Part shown: positions 51,123 through 61,280 of the stretch, piece after piece
How the letters are laid out: the number at the start of each line of letters is the position of its first letter
Position numbering within the stretch: the stretch's first letter is position 1
Assembly: GCA_933228675.1 (NCBI GenBank)
Contig: OW121743.1
Location: forward strand, 12,092,464 to 12,156,463
DNA length: 64,000 nucleotides
Direction of reading: 5' to 3'
From: Stomorhina lunata
Taxonomy: Eukaryota > Arthropoda > Insecta > Diptera > Rhiniidae
Translations under genes and position numbers: made by a program
Notes under the pieces: generated by a model
The model's database searches: none
Seen by the model: the letters and a program-made list of their open reading frames with translations, nothing else
What the model was told of the DNA's origin: nothing

Positions 51123-54033
51123 ATGAGGTTAAATTTTGTTTTAGTCTTTTGCTCTGTAGTGTGTCTTTGCCAAGTATCGGAAGTATTTGGTGGTGTAAGT
51201 TAAAATTTTGAATACAAGTTTTAAAAAAGTGAAAGTTTTAAATGTATTTTGAAATTTGTGGCAAAAGGATGTTCAGATCTCGTAAAAAATATTTTATACA
51301 AATAAACTGAAGTATCAACTGGCTTTATGTAACACCCGATTACCGCAAATGATAAATTTACATATTTCCTCCAGTGCATTCTTCTTCTGTTATCCTTGAC
51401 TCCCGGTGGAGTATAGAGCCTCAACCTTACTTTTGTATTGAACTCTATTGCCTGATATTAGACATACCTCATTCCATGAACATTTTGCTGCTTGCAACTC
51501 CGCAGTAATTGACCTTCTCCATGTTCTAGCAGGTGCTAGACGGCCTCTTCCCTTTGGATTCCAAAGAAGCGCTTGTTGAGCAATGCTGTTATTTGGCCTT
51601 TAATGTGTGTAGCCTATCCATCGCACATTCGTTGACTTACCTCTATAAAGGCTGGGATTTGGTTTGTCCCATTTAGTAGATCTTTATTTCGTATGGGATT
51701 CGGCCTCCCTATATTAAGAATTTATCTTAAGCATTTGTTTGCAAAGATTTGCAAGCGCATATCGATGGCATTTGTACGTTTCCAAGTTAAGCAGCCGTAA
51801 TACAGGAAGGATTTGACACTCGAGTTGTATATTCGTAACTTAATTGTTGTTATTTGCCTAAATTTCCAAATAGCTCTGAAAATGCCGAATGCAGATGTTG
51901 CCTTATTAATACGCTATTCAATATCCTCATCGGCGCCATCTTTTGTCGATACCATTCATCCAAGATAATTGGAGGTACACACGCCATTCCATGAATAGTT
52001 TGCTTCTTGCAACTCCGCATTAATTGACCATCTCCATGTTCTATTAGGTGCACCAACACGACGGCCTCTTCGCTGAGGATTCCAACGAAGCGTTTGTCGA
52101 GCAATGTTGTTATTTGGCCTTCAAAGAGTGTGGTATATCCATCGCACATTCGTTGACTTATCTCTATATAAGCAGGGATTTGGTTTATCGCGTTTAGTAG
52201 AATTGTATTTCGTATGGGATTCGGACTCCATATATTAAGAATAGCATTTGTGCTTTTCCAAATTTCGCAGCCGTAATACAGTATGGACTTGACATTCGAG
52301 TTGTATATTCGTAACTTTATTGTTGTTGACATTTGACGAGATTTCCAAACAGCTCGGAGAGTGCCGAATTCAGATTTTGTCTTATACCAAACCAAACTTC
52401 CAAAATAATTGAAGATACCTACACCTCCAATAACCTCGTTATCCACATTGATTTGCGTCGACGGATTTGCGCAATAGCCTCTAGACGTAACCTTTGTCTT
52501 GGAAATATTGATTTCCAGCCCAGCTGCCCAAAATACCGAATGCGGATTTTGCCTTCTTAATATGCTATATCGTTAACGAGGGTATTGGAGGTGCAGTTAC
52601 TTTCAATTATCTTGGAAGTTAAGTATCTGCAAAAGGTGGCGCCGACGAGGATACCTTTTGCATATACCAAACTTCGAAGATAACTGAAGGTACCTACACC
52701 TCCAATAACCTCGTTACCCACAGCTGCTTGAAATTTCGCTACTCAATATCCTCGTCAGTGGCATCTTTTGTGGATATGAAAATTCCAAGATAATTGAAGG
52801 TATCAACACGCAGAATAACCTCGGTTAAGCTTTGGCTTAGAAGACATACGTCATCTGCATTTTCCAAGTCCTCGAGTTGTTTAAAGGGTGTCCATTGGAT
52901 ACCGTGTCTACTTTTCAGAGCAGTGCATAATGTGAACTTGTCGATGACGAGGATAAAAACTAAAGGTGACAAGGTACAACCTTGTCTTACTCCAGTAGTT
53001 ACTTTGAACGGTTTTGACAATATTTCCTTATGTAGGACACTTAAAATTCACGTGTGTTCCCCGAATTAAGTTCAGAATTTCCATTGGCATGTTCCGATTT
53101 TCTAAAATTCTCCACAGATATGCAGCTCCTATTGGCACTGTCGAAGGCCTTCATAAAGTCGATAAACGCTAGATAAATGGGAGTGCGGAATTCATTACAT
53201 TGCTCTAATACTATTCCTACTGTGTTGATAAGATCAACACAAGAACGGGACCATATAGAATGTCAAAATTGGCCTCGTTATTAGCGATTTAAGGCACAAA
53301 TATTGAAAATCGGATCAGAATCTATATAAATTTACATTAGACATTTTATTATTACAGGCCACCCCAGAACAAATGGAGGCCGCTGCCAAGCTAATGAGAG
53401 ATGTATGTTTTCCAAAGTTCCCGAAAGTAACTCAGGAAGTCGCTGATGAAATCAGAAAAGGTTCATTGCCCGATGAAAAGGACGCCAAATGTTATGTTAA
53501 TTGTATATTGGAGATGATGCAAACGGTAGGTAATATTTCTGTGGTTTGGTGCTAAAAGGGCCAATGTCAAAAAACATGGTTTTGAGAAAATTAGATTTAA
53601 AGTTTTTATTTTCTATATAAATTCATAGTAACATTGCCAAGAAAAACCCTTATAACTCTGTTCAGAGTTAAGTAAGAGATTACCAGTTGGAGCCACATAA
53701 AATAGAGTTGAGAAGGGAATCTATTGCAATGAATAACTCAAAACAGCAAAAAATTGACATTGGCCCTTTTAGCACCAAGCCACAGATTTATACTTAATAA
53801 AAATTAATTTTTCTAAAACTCCACAAAATTTACAGATGAAGAAAGGCAAGTTCTTGTATGAGGGTTCCCTGAAGCAAGTTGATATCCTACTGCCCGATCA
53901 GTACAAAGACGAATATAGAGCCGGCTTGGCGGCCTGCAAAAATGCTGCCAATGGCATCAAAAACAATTGCGATGCCTCCTATGCTATTTTCACTTGTATA
54001 TCTAAAGAAATTTCCAATTTCATATTTCCCTAA
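51123..54033 (+). CDS. Obp19a: Odorant-binding protein, Obp19a-like copy 2 (three exons)
   Basis: Exons 51,123-51,194, 53,358-53,525 and 53,836-54,033; donors GGT|GTAAGT and ACG|GTAGGT, acceptors TTACAG twice, all phase 0. The product is 145 residues. The signal peptide is MRLNFVLVFCSVVCLCQVSE, clearly different from copy 1, but both end EVFGG before the intron. Cysteines at 41, 69, 73, 114, 125 and 134 keep the classical C-x3-C and C-x8-C spacing. The mature chain is about 60-65 percent identical to copy 1 by hand count, exon lengths (168, 198) and phases are the same, so the two are tandem duplicates. Intron 1 (2.2 kb) carries a LINE; intron 2 (310 bp) is mostly a MITE. AATAAA follows ~45 nt after the stop. 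Confidence 0.9.
51385..53250 (-). mobile_element. Family A LINE pieces in intron 1 of OBP copy 2
   Basis: Several overlapping minus-strand segments. From 53,170 down: AFIDFMKAFDSANRSC (motif A), FKVTTGVRQGCTLSPLVFIL, QLEDLENADDVCLLSQSL (YADD altered to NADD), VDTFNYLGIFISTKDATDED. Then a second, partly repeated stretch at 51,850-52,450: FGTLRAVWKSRQMSTTIKLR and KSILYYGCEIWK. A third C-terminal piece ends at 51,385 with the 3' word GACTCCCGGTGGAGTATAGA. The parts are not a single continuous copy but two or three insertions or internal duplications. Confidence 0.75.
53539..53785. mobile_element. 247-bp MITE filling intron 2 of OBP copy 2
   Basis: CTGTGGTTTGGTGCTAAAAG with GGCCAATGTCAA at the left and TTGACATTGGCCCTTTTAGC with ACCAAGCCACAG at the right form 32-bp inverted repeats with one mismatch. 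ATTT flanks both ends, a possible 4-bp target duplication. Without it, intron 2 would be about 60 bp, the normal size for a small fly intron. Thirteen bases separate the 5' splice site from the element. Confidence 0.88.
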
Positions 54034-54811
54034 ATTGAATTTTGTGAGTTTGAGGAAAATATTGGCTATAAATTTTGAAAATAAATTTAATTATTTAATA
54101 AATATTATAACAAATTTAGTAAAATTGGTTGAATAACTTCATTATAATTTCTATTGTTTAAATATAAAAAACTTTATTTGCATTAAATGAAATAAGAAAA
54201 ATTTTAATATTTTGAAAATTACAGTGTTTTTTCAATTACACAGCCGGTAATTAGGAAATTATTCAAATTATAGGGTTTTAAAAAAACTATTCTAACAAAT
54301 TCAAAATATGCCTCGTCATGAACTTAATATGTACGAGTACAAAGTTGTACCTTTAAATTGTAATGAATTGCTTAAATATAGTCTTTCATAAATATTTATT
54401 TAAATATTCTTGACACGGTTGATTTATTTAAATAATTACTAGATATTTTAAATATTTATATGTGTATCATTTCATTGTTTTCCATCAAAATTTTGAAAAA
54501 AGTTTTCACATTGTCATTTAGTTTGGAATTGTGATTACAAGTCTTGTAGCGCAAACTTGTGTCACACCCGATGAGACTTAATAATACCTCGATGCGAGTA
54601 TATTTGTGTGTTAACACACCAGCGCCCACTATAGGTGTTTGTATTTTGTGACCCACTGTAATCAGCAGTCACATTAAATTGTAAACAAGGCGTCTGAATC
54701 TTTCAAATTCGAATCATCGAGATAGCTTCAGCTTTCCCGATTGTGAACTCCGATATTATTTCAGCATTTTTGTAGATTTCATAGAGTGTTTGCTAGAGGT
54801 ACTAGAACCTA
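54034..54811. other. Gap after OBP copy 2
   Basis: AT-rich, no gene. The stretch 54,430-54,660 has a minus-strand open frame without recognisable motifs. Confidence 0.4.
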
Positions 54812-56582
54812 AAGGGTGTTCCAACTAGAACGCAATTTTTAATTTTAAATAAAACACAGATATTAAAAAAAAAATAGTGTAACTTTATTATATCGTAGAC
54901 AGAATGAGGTTATGTATGAAACAAGATATCGTGCAGATGGCGGCCGCGGCTTTGCTGACACACACGCGGTCTTTTAATGAAATTTTCAAATGCAGCGTCC
55001 GATTTCCTCTTTTAAGGCTTGAGTTGTCGTCGGCTTATTCGCGTAAACCATCGATTTCAAAAAAACCCAAAGAAGAAAATCTAATCGCATGATCTAGGCG
55101 GCCAATTGTGGTCTCCAAAACGCGAAATAACACAACCAGAAAATGACTGAGGTAGCAATTGAATTGTTTCTCTGGCTGTATGACATGTGGCGCCGTCTTG
55201 TTGAAACCACATGACCTCCACATTCATTTCTTCAATAATAGGCAAGAAAAAACTGGTTATCATTTCACGATATGATTCCACCAGCCCAAAAACCACACCA
55301 CACAGTGACACATTTAGGATGCATTTGCTTCTCGTGAATCACTCGAGGATTTTCCTCATCCCAAATGCCTCCTCATGGAAGATGATTTTATCGGCAAAAT
55401 CAGCATTTTCATGTTGTCTCTCCAATACCCAATTAACGAACTCCCTTCGCTATTATATCGTAAAGTAGACAGAATGAGGTTATTTATGGAACAAGATATC
55501 GTGCAGATGGCCGCCGCGGCTTTGCTGGCACACACGCAGTCTTCTAATGAAATTTTCAAATGCAGCGTTCAATTTCCTCTTTTAAGGCTTGAGTCGTCGT
55601 CGGCTTATTCGCGTAAACCATCGACTTCAAAAAACCCCAAAGAAGAAAATCTAATCGCACGATCTAGGCGGCCAATTGTGGTCTCCAAAACGCGAAATAA
55701 CACAACCAGAAAATGACTGATGTAGCAATTAAATTGATTCTCTGGCTGTATGACATGTGGCGCTGTCTTATTGAAACCACATGCCCTCTACATTAATTTC
55801 TTCAAAAAACTGGTTATCATTTCACGATGACTCATTTTCATCAAAAAAAAAGGTCCAATGATTCCACCAGCGCAAAAACCACACCACACAGTGACACGTT
55901 GAGAATGCATTTGCTTCTCGTGAATCACTCGAGGATTTTCCTCGCCTCAAATGCGACAATTCTGCCTATTGACGAAGCCATCAAGATGAAAATGGGCCTC
56001 GTCACTGAAATTGATTTTATCTGCAAAATCAGCATTTTCATGTTGTCTCTCCAATACCCAATTAACGAACTCCCTTCGCTATCCATGGTCATCTGGCTTC
56101 AGTTCCTGAGTCAATTGAACTTTGTATGCATGAAGATGCAAATCTTTCGTCAAAATTCGCTGAATAGTGGATTTGGAGACACCAATTTCCTAAGCTCGGT
56201 GTCGAATGGAGGTGGATAAAGTTTGAGCGACATCATCACGTATAACTGCGAAATTTTCCGTCGATCGACCTTGTCGAAGGCCCCTTGTTGTCTTTACATC
56301 ACTAACAGACCCAGTTTCGGCAAATTTATCCATTAATCTCTTTACACTGGACTCTTTTGGAGCATTATTGTGACCCCAAATTGATCGCAATTTGGGCAAA
56401 GCTTTCACCATTTTGGTAAAACAATTTCATAATGATAATGCGTTGTTCATTCGTGAAGCGTTCCATTTTTACTAACCTCGTACCTTCTACTACGATAAAT
56501 AATAACAATTCTTCAAATGTCAAACATTGTCACTTCGAATCGCGCAAAATTTAAAAATTGCGTTCTAGTTGGGACATACCTT
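54812..56582 (-). mobile_element. Mariner-like element (family F) with an internal partial duplication
   Basis: Starts at the TA-flanked 3' end AAGGGTGTTCCAACTAGAAC and ends at TTGCGTTCTAGTTGGGACAT. From the left, reversed transposase runs from the C-terminus to the DE-A region by about 55,448, then at 55,449 jumps back to the C-terminal TATCGTAAAGTAGACAGAAT and runs again, this time to the N-terminal domain (KESSVKRLMDKFAETGSVSD; end ~56,460). So the 3' ~640 bp is present twice in tandem. The catalytic blocks WFQQDGATCHTA, NWPPRSCD and IEEMNVEVMW are readable; frameshifts and stops remain. Confidence 0.8.
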
Positions 56583-56639
56583 ATAAGTGGAAACTTGTGG
56601 CGAACAGAATCACAATGACAACAAATCCAACTCTGAAGT

Positions 56640-57640
56640 TGAAACTAAGATTAAGGAAATCCTCCAATAAGTGTTAACCGATGACGAGTTAGGGGCTGTT
56701 CACAAATAACGTTGACAAATCCTTAACTATGATTATCTCTGGAGATCCTACTTTCTCTTATGATGGGTGTCCGGAGGTATACACAGATGGAACCAAGTCA
56801 AAGACGGGGATGGAGGGAGGCTTCTTTATCCCTCTATTAGAAAATGAAATCTGTAATACTCTTCAGGCAGAGATACCTGCTATATATACAAGGCAGTCAA
56901 GCGGCTTAGATACCACAAAATATCCTCATCGGCTAACTTTGAGTCCCAGTGGAGCATAGGGCCTCAAATGGGATGCAGTTGTTGCCTGGGTTTCCTGCTA
57001 ACAGTTAATAACTGTATTGAATTCCTACTAACACCTCCTCGTGGTACATCCTGGAAACCTGAGCAAACTAGTTGAAGATGCGGTAAACAATCCTAGTGGG
57101 ATTCTAAGTCAGAGCCATTCCGACGTATTTGGTATAAGGGTCTAAGATAATTGGATTTGGTAAAGTACGAAACTGTAGTTGAAGATGCGGTAAACAATCC
57201 GAGTGGGATTCTAGGTCAAGGCTAACGTGAGAGGGAGTAATCTTAGAGCCATTCCCACGAATTTGGTCTAGGGGTCTAAGATAATTGTACTTGGTAAAGT
57301 ACGAAACTGTAGCGTCTAATCAACGTTTAAGTTACGGCTGCAAGCGGCCGTCTGTCTCGGATCGATCGGCTCGCTTTACAAACGTGGCTCTTGTCTTTGG
57401 ACTCATCATCCATCGACTTAGCACTTACGATGTTCTAAGCATGAAAAGAAACAAGATTACAGAATATACTAATCCAAGGTGTAATCAAGCGAGAAATCCT
57501 CCCGTGCCTAATCTATCCTGATAGAAACACAGTGACAACAAATTGAATTTCGAAGTTGAAACTAAGTTTAAGGAAATCCTCCCATAATTGTTAACCGATG
57601 ACGAGTTAGTAGTAAGAATCTGTGTTTGTTCGTGGAGTCC
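56640..57640 (+). mobile_element. Family C RNase H fragment with units like the 1-1640 array
   Basis: The frame reads ISGDPTFSYDGCPEVYTDGT then KSKTGMEGGFFIPLLENE and NTLQAEIPAIY: RNase H with the YTDG motif intact. At ~56,938 it passes into GAGTCCCAGTGGAGCATAGG (the family A 3' word) and then into ~175-bp and ~400-bp blocks (GATGCGGTAAACAATCC twice, GACTCATCATCCATCGACTT, GTTCTAAGCATGAAAAGAAA) related to the array at 1-1640. Confidence 0.65.
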
Positions 57641-57659
57641 TATTATTAAGAATAGGTGT

Positions 57660-59700
57660 ATATACAAATATCGGGTTTTTCAACAGGGACGCTACAAAAG
57701 TACAGCGACAAGGAGAGTAGACGTAGAAATTTACTACCGAATTTCGGAGTCAGTGGCCTCAACGTTAAGAGCGCTACGTCCAATTTATGGTCGTCATATT
57801 CGTCCTAGCAGATCAACAATTGAGCGTCTAGTATTCTCTTGCCACTGAGACAAAGAAGTTCCCGTAGTGTGGAGACTATTGCTGCCGCTGAGGCTTCAGT
57901 TAAAGAATGCCCAAATGTGTCTTTCACACATCGTTCTCAAGCGTTAAGCATCTCTGTGATGCCGTTGTGGCGAATTTTGCGAAAAGACCTTGTCTTTGTA
58001 AGGTCTGCCATTTCACGGCGGAAAGATATACGATCGAACAACGAGTTGAAATTATTAAAGTTTACCACCGAAATTCGGAGTCAGTGCTACGTTCAATTTG
58101 TGGTCGCCATAATCTTCCTAGCAGTTCAACAATTGAGCGTCTAGTGGAAAAATTTGAATCCACAGGAACAGTACAAAATGTTCCCTTGCCAGTGAGATAA
58201 GGAAGTGCCCGTAGTGTCGAGAATATTGCTGCCGCTGAGGCTTCAGTTGAAGAAAGCCTAAATGTGACTCTCACAAGCGTTGGTCATCTCTGTGATGTCG
58301 TTATGGCAAATTTGCGAAAAGACCTTGGCTTACATCCTGACAAGATCAAATTGACGCAAGAACTGAAGACGCTTGACTACTAAATTTGAATCCGCAGGCA
58401 CAGTGCAAAATGTACCCGTAGTGTCGAGAATATTGATGCCGCTGAGGCTTCTGTTGAAGAAAGCCTAAATATGACTCTCACACATCGTTCTCAAGCGTTG
58501 GTCACCTCTGTGATGTCGTTATGGCAAATTTTGCGAAAAGACCTTGGCTTACATCCTGACAAGATCAAATTGATTCAAGAACTGAAGCCGCTTGACCATC
58601 AAAAGCGTCGTATGTTCGTTAATTGGGCAACAACTTGAAAATGATTCGGATTTTCATCGAAAAATCATAGTGTCAAGAATATTTCTACTGCTGAGGCTTC
58701 AGTTGAAGAAAGACCAAATATATCTCTCACACATTGTTCTCAAGCGTTGAGCATTTCTTTGACGTCGTTGTGGCGAATTTTGCGTAAAGACCTTGGCTTA
58801 CATCCTGACAAGATCAAATTGACGCAAGAACTGAAGACGCATGACTATTAAATTTGAGTCCGCAGGCACAGTACAAAATGTTCAATTGCCAGTGGGAAGA
58901 AGAAGTGCCCGTAGTGTGGAGAATATTGCTGCCGCTGAGGCTTCAGTTGAAGAAAGCCCAAATGCGTCTCTCAAACATTGTTCTCAAGCGTTGGGCATCT
59001 CTGTGATATCGTTGTGGTGAATTTTGCGAAGAGACCTTGGCTTACATCCTTACAAGATCAAATTGAGGTAAGAACTGAAGCCGGTTTGACCATCAAATGC
59101 TTCGTATGTTCGTCAATAAACATTATATGCGTAATTGGTCAGGCAGCAATCCACACGTACTCCATGAGTCATCTTTGATTCCCGAAAAAATTACGGTTTA
59201 GTTTGGGCCGTACTTTTTCCGTGATAATCAAGACCGGCACGTTACTATGAATGGAAATCGCTACCGTTCAATGATAACCGAATATTTTTGGTCCCAATTG
59301 GATGATGATGGACTTGGAGGACATGTGGTTCCAATAGGACTAAGCCACAAGCCAGACACTCAATTTATGCAAAACCAAGTTTGGAGAACGTGTTATCTCA
59401 CGAAATGGTCCAGTCGATTGGCCGCTTCGGTCATGCGATTTGACGCCGTTAGACTATTTTCTGTGGGGCCACAAGCCACACAATCAATTTATTGAATACC
59501 AAGTTTGGAGAACGTATTAACTCACGAAATAGTCCAGTCGATTGGCCGCCTCGGTTGTGCGATTTGAAGCCGTTAGACTTTTTTCTGTGGGGCTACATCA
59601 ATTTCTTAAGAAGCTTGGCCTATAACTAATTTGAAAAGAAAGTCAAATATTGGGGGAAGGTCTTCCAGGAAGTTAAATAAGCTTCACATTATTCTTTAAC
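57660..59700 (+). mobile_element. IS630/mariner-type transposase with a five-fold amplified N-terminal region
   Basis: Words of the HTH region recur: GCTGAGGCTTCAGTTGAAGA-type blocks at about 57,886, 58,237, 58,440, 58,695 and 58,935, each with AAGACCTTGGCTTACATCC or a variant (five tandem partial copies, periods ~200-350 bp). The readable protein pieces are YTIEQRVEIIKVYHRNSESV, LRSICGRHNLPSSSTIERLV and SARSVENIAAAEASVE-like. After ~59,150 a single copy continues: VTMNGNRYRSMITEYFWSQL, then a short direct repeat (CCACAAGCCA ... AACGT) at 59,343-59,530 covering the WPLRSCDLTPLDYFLWG equivalent. Dead in all frames. Confidence 0.8.
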
Positions 59701-59952
59701 CACACCATGTTCATGTACATTTATTTTGTAAAAAATAGAAAATACACATTTTTTTTTTGTATTTAAAGTCTAAATTTAAAACTATAGTATATGCATAAAT
59801 AGCTTCAATAAGCCTTAATTTAAGGTACCGTATGAATTAATGCTGCACAATAAAAATAAATAATTAAAAGAAAAAGTCGGAAATTAAAAATAACTCCTAA
59901 AGTATTACAAAACGTTATCAGGTGAACTGGAGGCAAAATCGGAAAGGCATTT

Positions 59953-60864
59953 TTATTCATCTTTAAGTTCGGGTATTTCAAAGCCACCTTTTTTCATTAG
60001 GTCCAACATGCAAATGCCATGAGCATGGGCATTTTCACATCTATCAAAGAAATGGAAGGAAATTTAAATATTAGAGTTTCTAAACTTTACTTTAAGGAAG
60101 AGGCCAAAAATCTCTTTCTGAAACAAAACGTCATAACTTTCCGAACAACCCAAAAGCACTTACTTTTCTGCAATGCCTTGATTTTTTTGATTGCATTCGT
60201 CTATGATATTGCCCAATTCATCTTTTTGCTCTGAAAACATGGAACCCATCAAATCAACGGTGGCCTCTTTGTCCATGGTGGTCGAACCTTCTGGGATCTT
60301 AAATTTATTTTTAATAGTTTAGATTAAATAATATTTCTAATATTTAGATAAATATTTTACCAAATTAAACTGAGCCATTAAACAGTGTCTGAAACATTTC
60401 GAGGTGTATTGGGCATCTTCAACATTTTTCACCACTTCGATAATGTGTTCTAAAGGAAGGTTATACAAAAAGATGTTTATATCTGATATTATATATTTCA
60501 AAGTTTCTTTAAAGAACAGCACTTTTCAAAAAGACTCTGAAGGTGATACTCATCCTAAATATGGGTGTGATACCAATATTTGTGTGACACCAATATTTGC
60601 AAACATAGGCAAACACCTTATGAATCAGTTAATTATAAACTAAACCTATATTCTCACCTTCTTCCGGCTTGGGTTCACAGTCCTCAGCGAAGGACATCAG
60701 AGCCTCGGCCACATCTTTAACGCTCATACCATCATCACCAGCCTATTTGGAGTTCAAATAAAAACCTTTTTTTTTACTTTATTTTGTATAACCCAGACTT
60801 CAGTACTTACATAAGCTAATGCGACAATGGTCAAATAAATCAATAAATTTGACAAAAATTTCAT
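59953..60864 (-). CDS. Obp19b: Odorant-binding protein, Obp19b-like (five exons)
   Basis: Minus-strand exons 60,864-60,811, 60,742-60,658, 60,449-60,361, 60,297-60,164 and 60,040-59,953, all with GT donors and AG acceptors; phases close exactly to 149 residues. Residues 1-18 (MKFLSNLLIYLTIVALAY) are the signal peptide. Cysteines at 40, 65, 69, 111, 122 and 131 give the classical pattern (CFRHC; CENAHAHGIC). DAQYTSKCFRHCLMAQFNLI, the FE-IPE-L C-terminus and the acidic N-terminal stretch are close to Drosophila Obp19b, which neighbours Obp19a there; the same pairing here supports the assignment. An AATAAA overlaps the stop codon (GAATAAAAATG on the minus strand), and another lies at ~59,718. 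Convergent with the plus-strand OBP pair. Satellite DNA begins ~420 bp upstream. Confidence 0.92.
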
Positions 60865-61280
60865 AGCGATAATGAAATTTTAACACTTTCTTTGAAAGAG
60901 TTTCCTAAGGATCGTTCCTTTTTTCCTTTGCAATTTGTTTTTTTTTTTTTTTAATTTTTTAATCGTCACAACTCTAAATCAATAATAACTATTTATAATA
61001 ATTGGAAAGTTTACATTTTATATACAATTTAAAAGGGACTTTAACTGAAAAAAATATTCGTGTTAATAAAAATTGATATTATATCTGATCTATTTAAACA
61101 TTTTATTACTGGAATTTACATATGTTTGAGCTTTTTTACAAGCTTTTTTTTACTAGCACAGTGTAATTAATTCAGATTATCAAATTTAGCGTAATAATTG
61201 TTATAAAAATATCGTGTTAATTTTGACAAGTCTCTATTATAATGTAAATAGTAGATCTTAGTTGATCTCGAGAGGTGCAT
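60865..61280. other. Upstream region of Obp19b
   Basis: AT-rich, with a poly-T run at ~60,938-60,952. It probably holds the promoter of the minus-strand gene; no clear TATA or initiator could be assigned. Confidence 0.4.
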
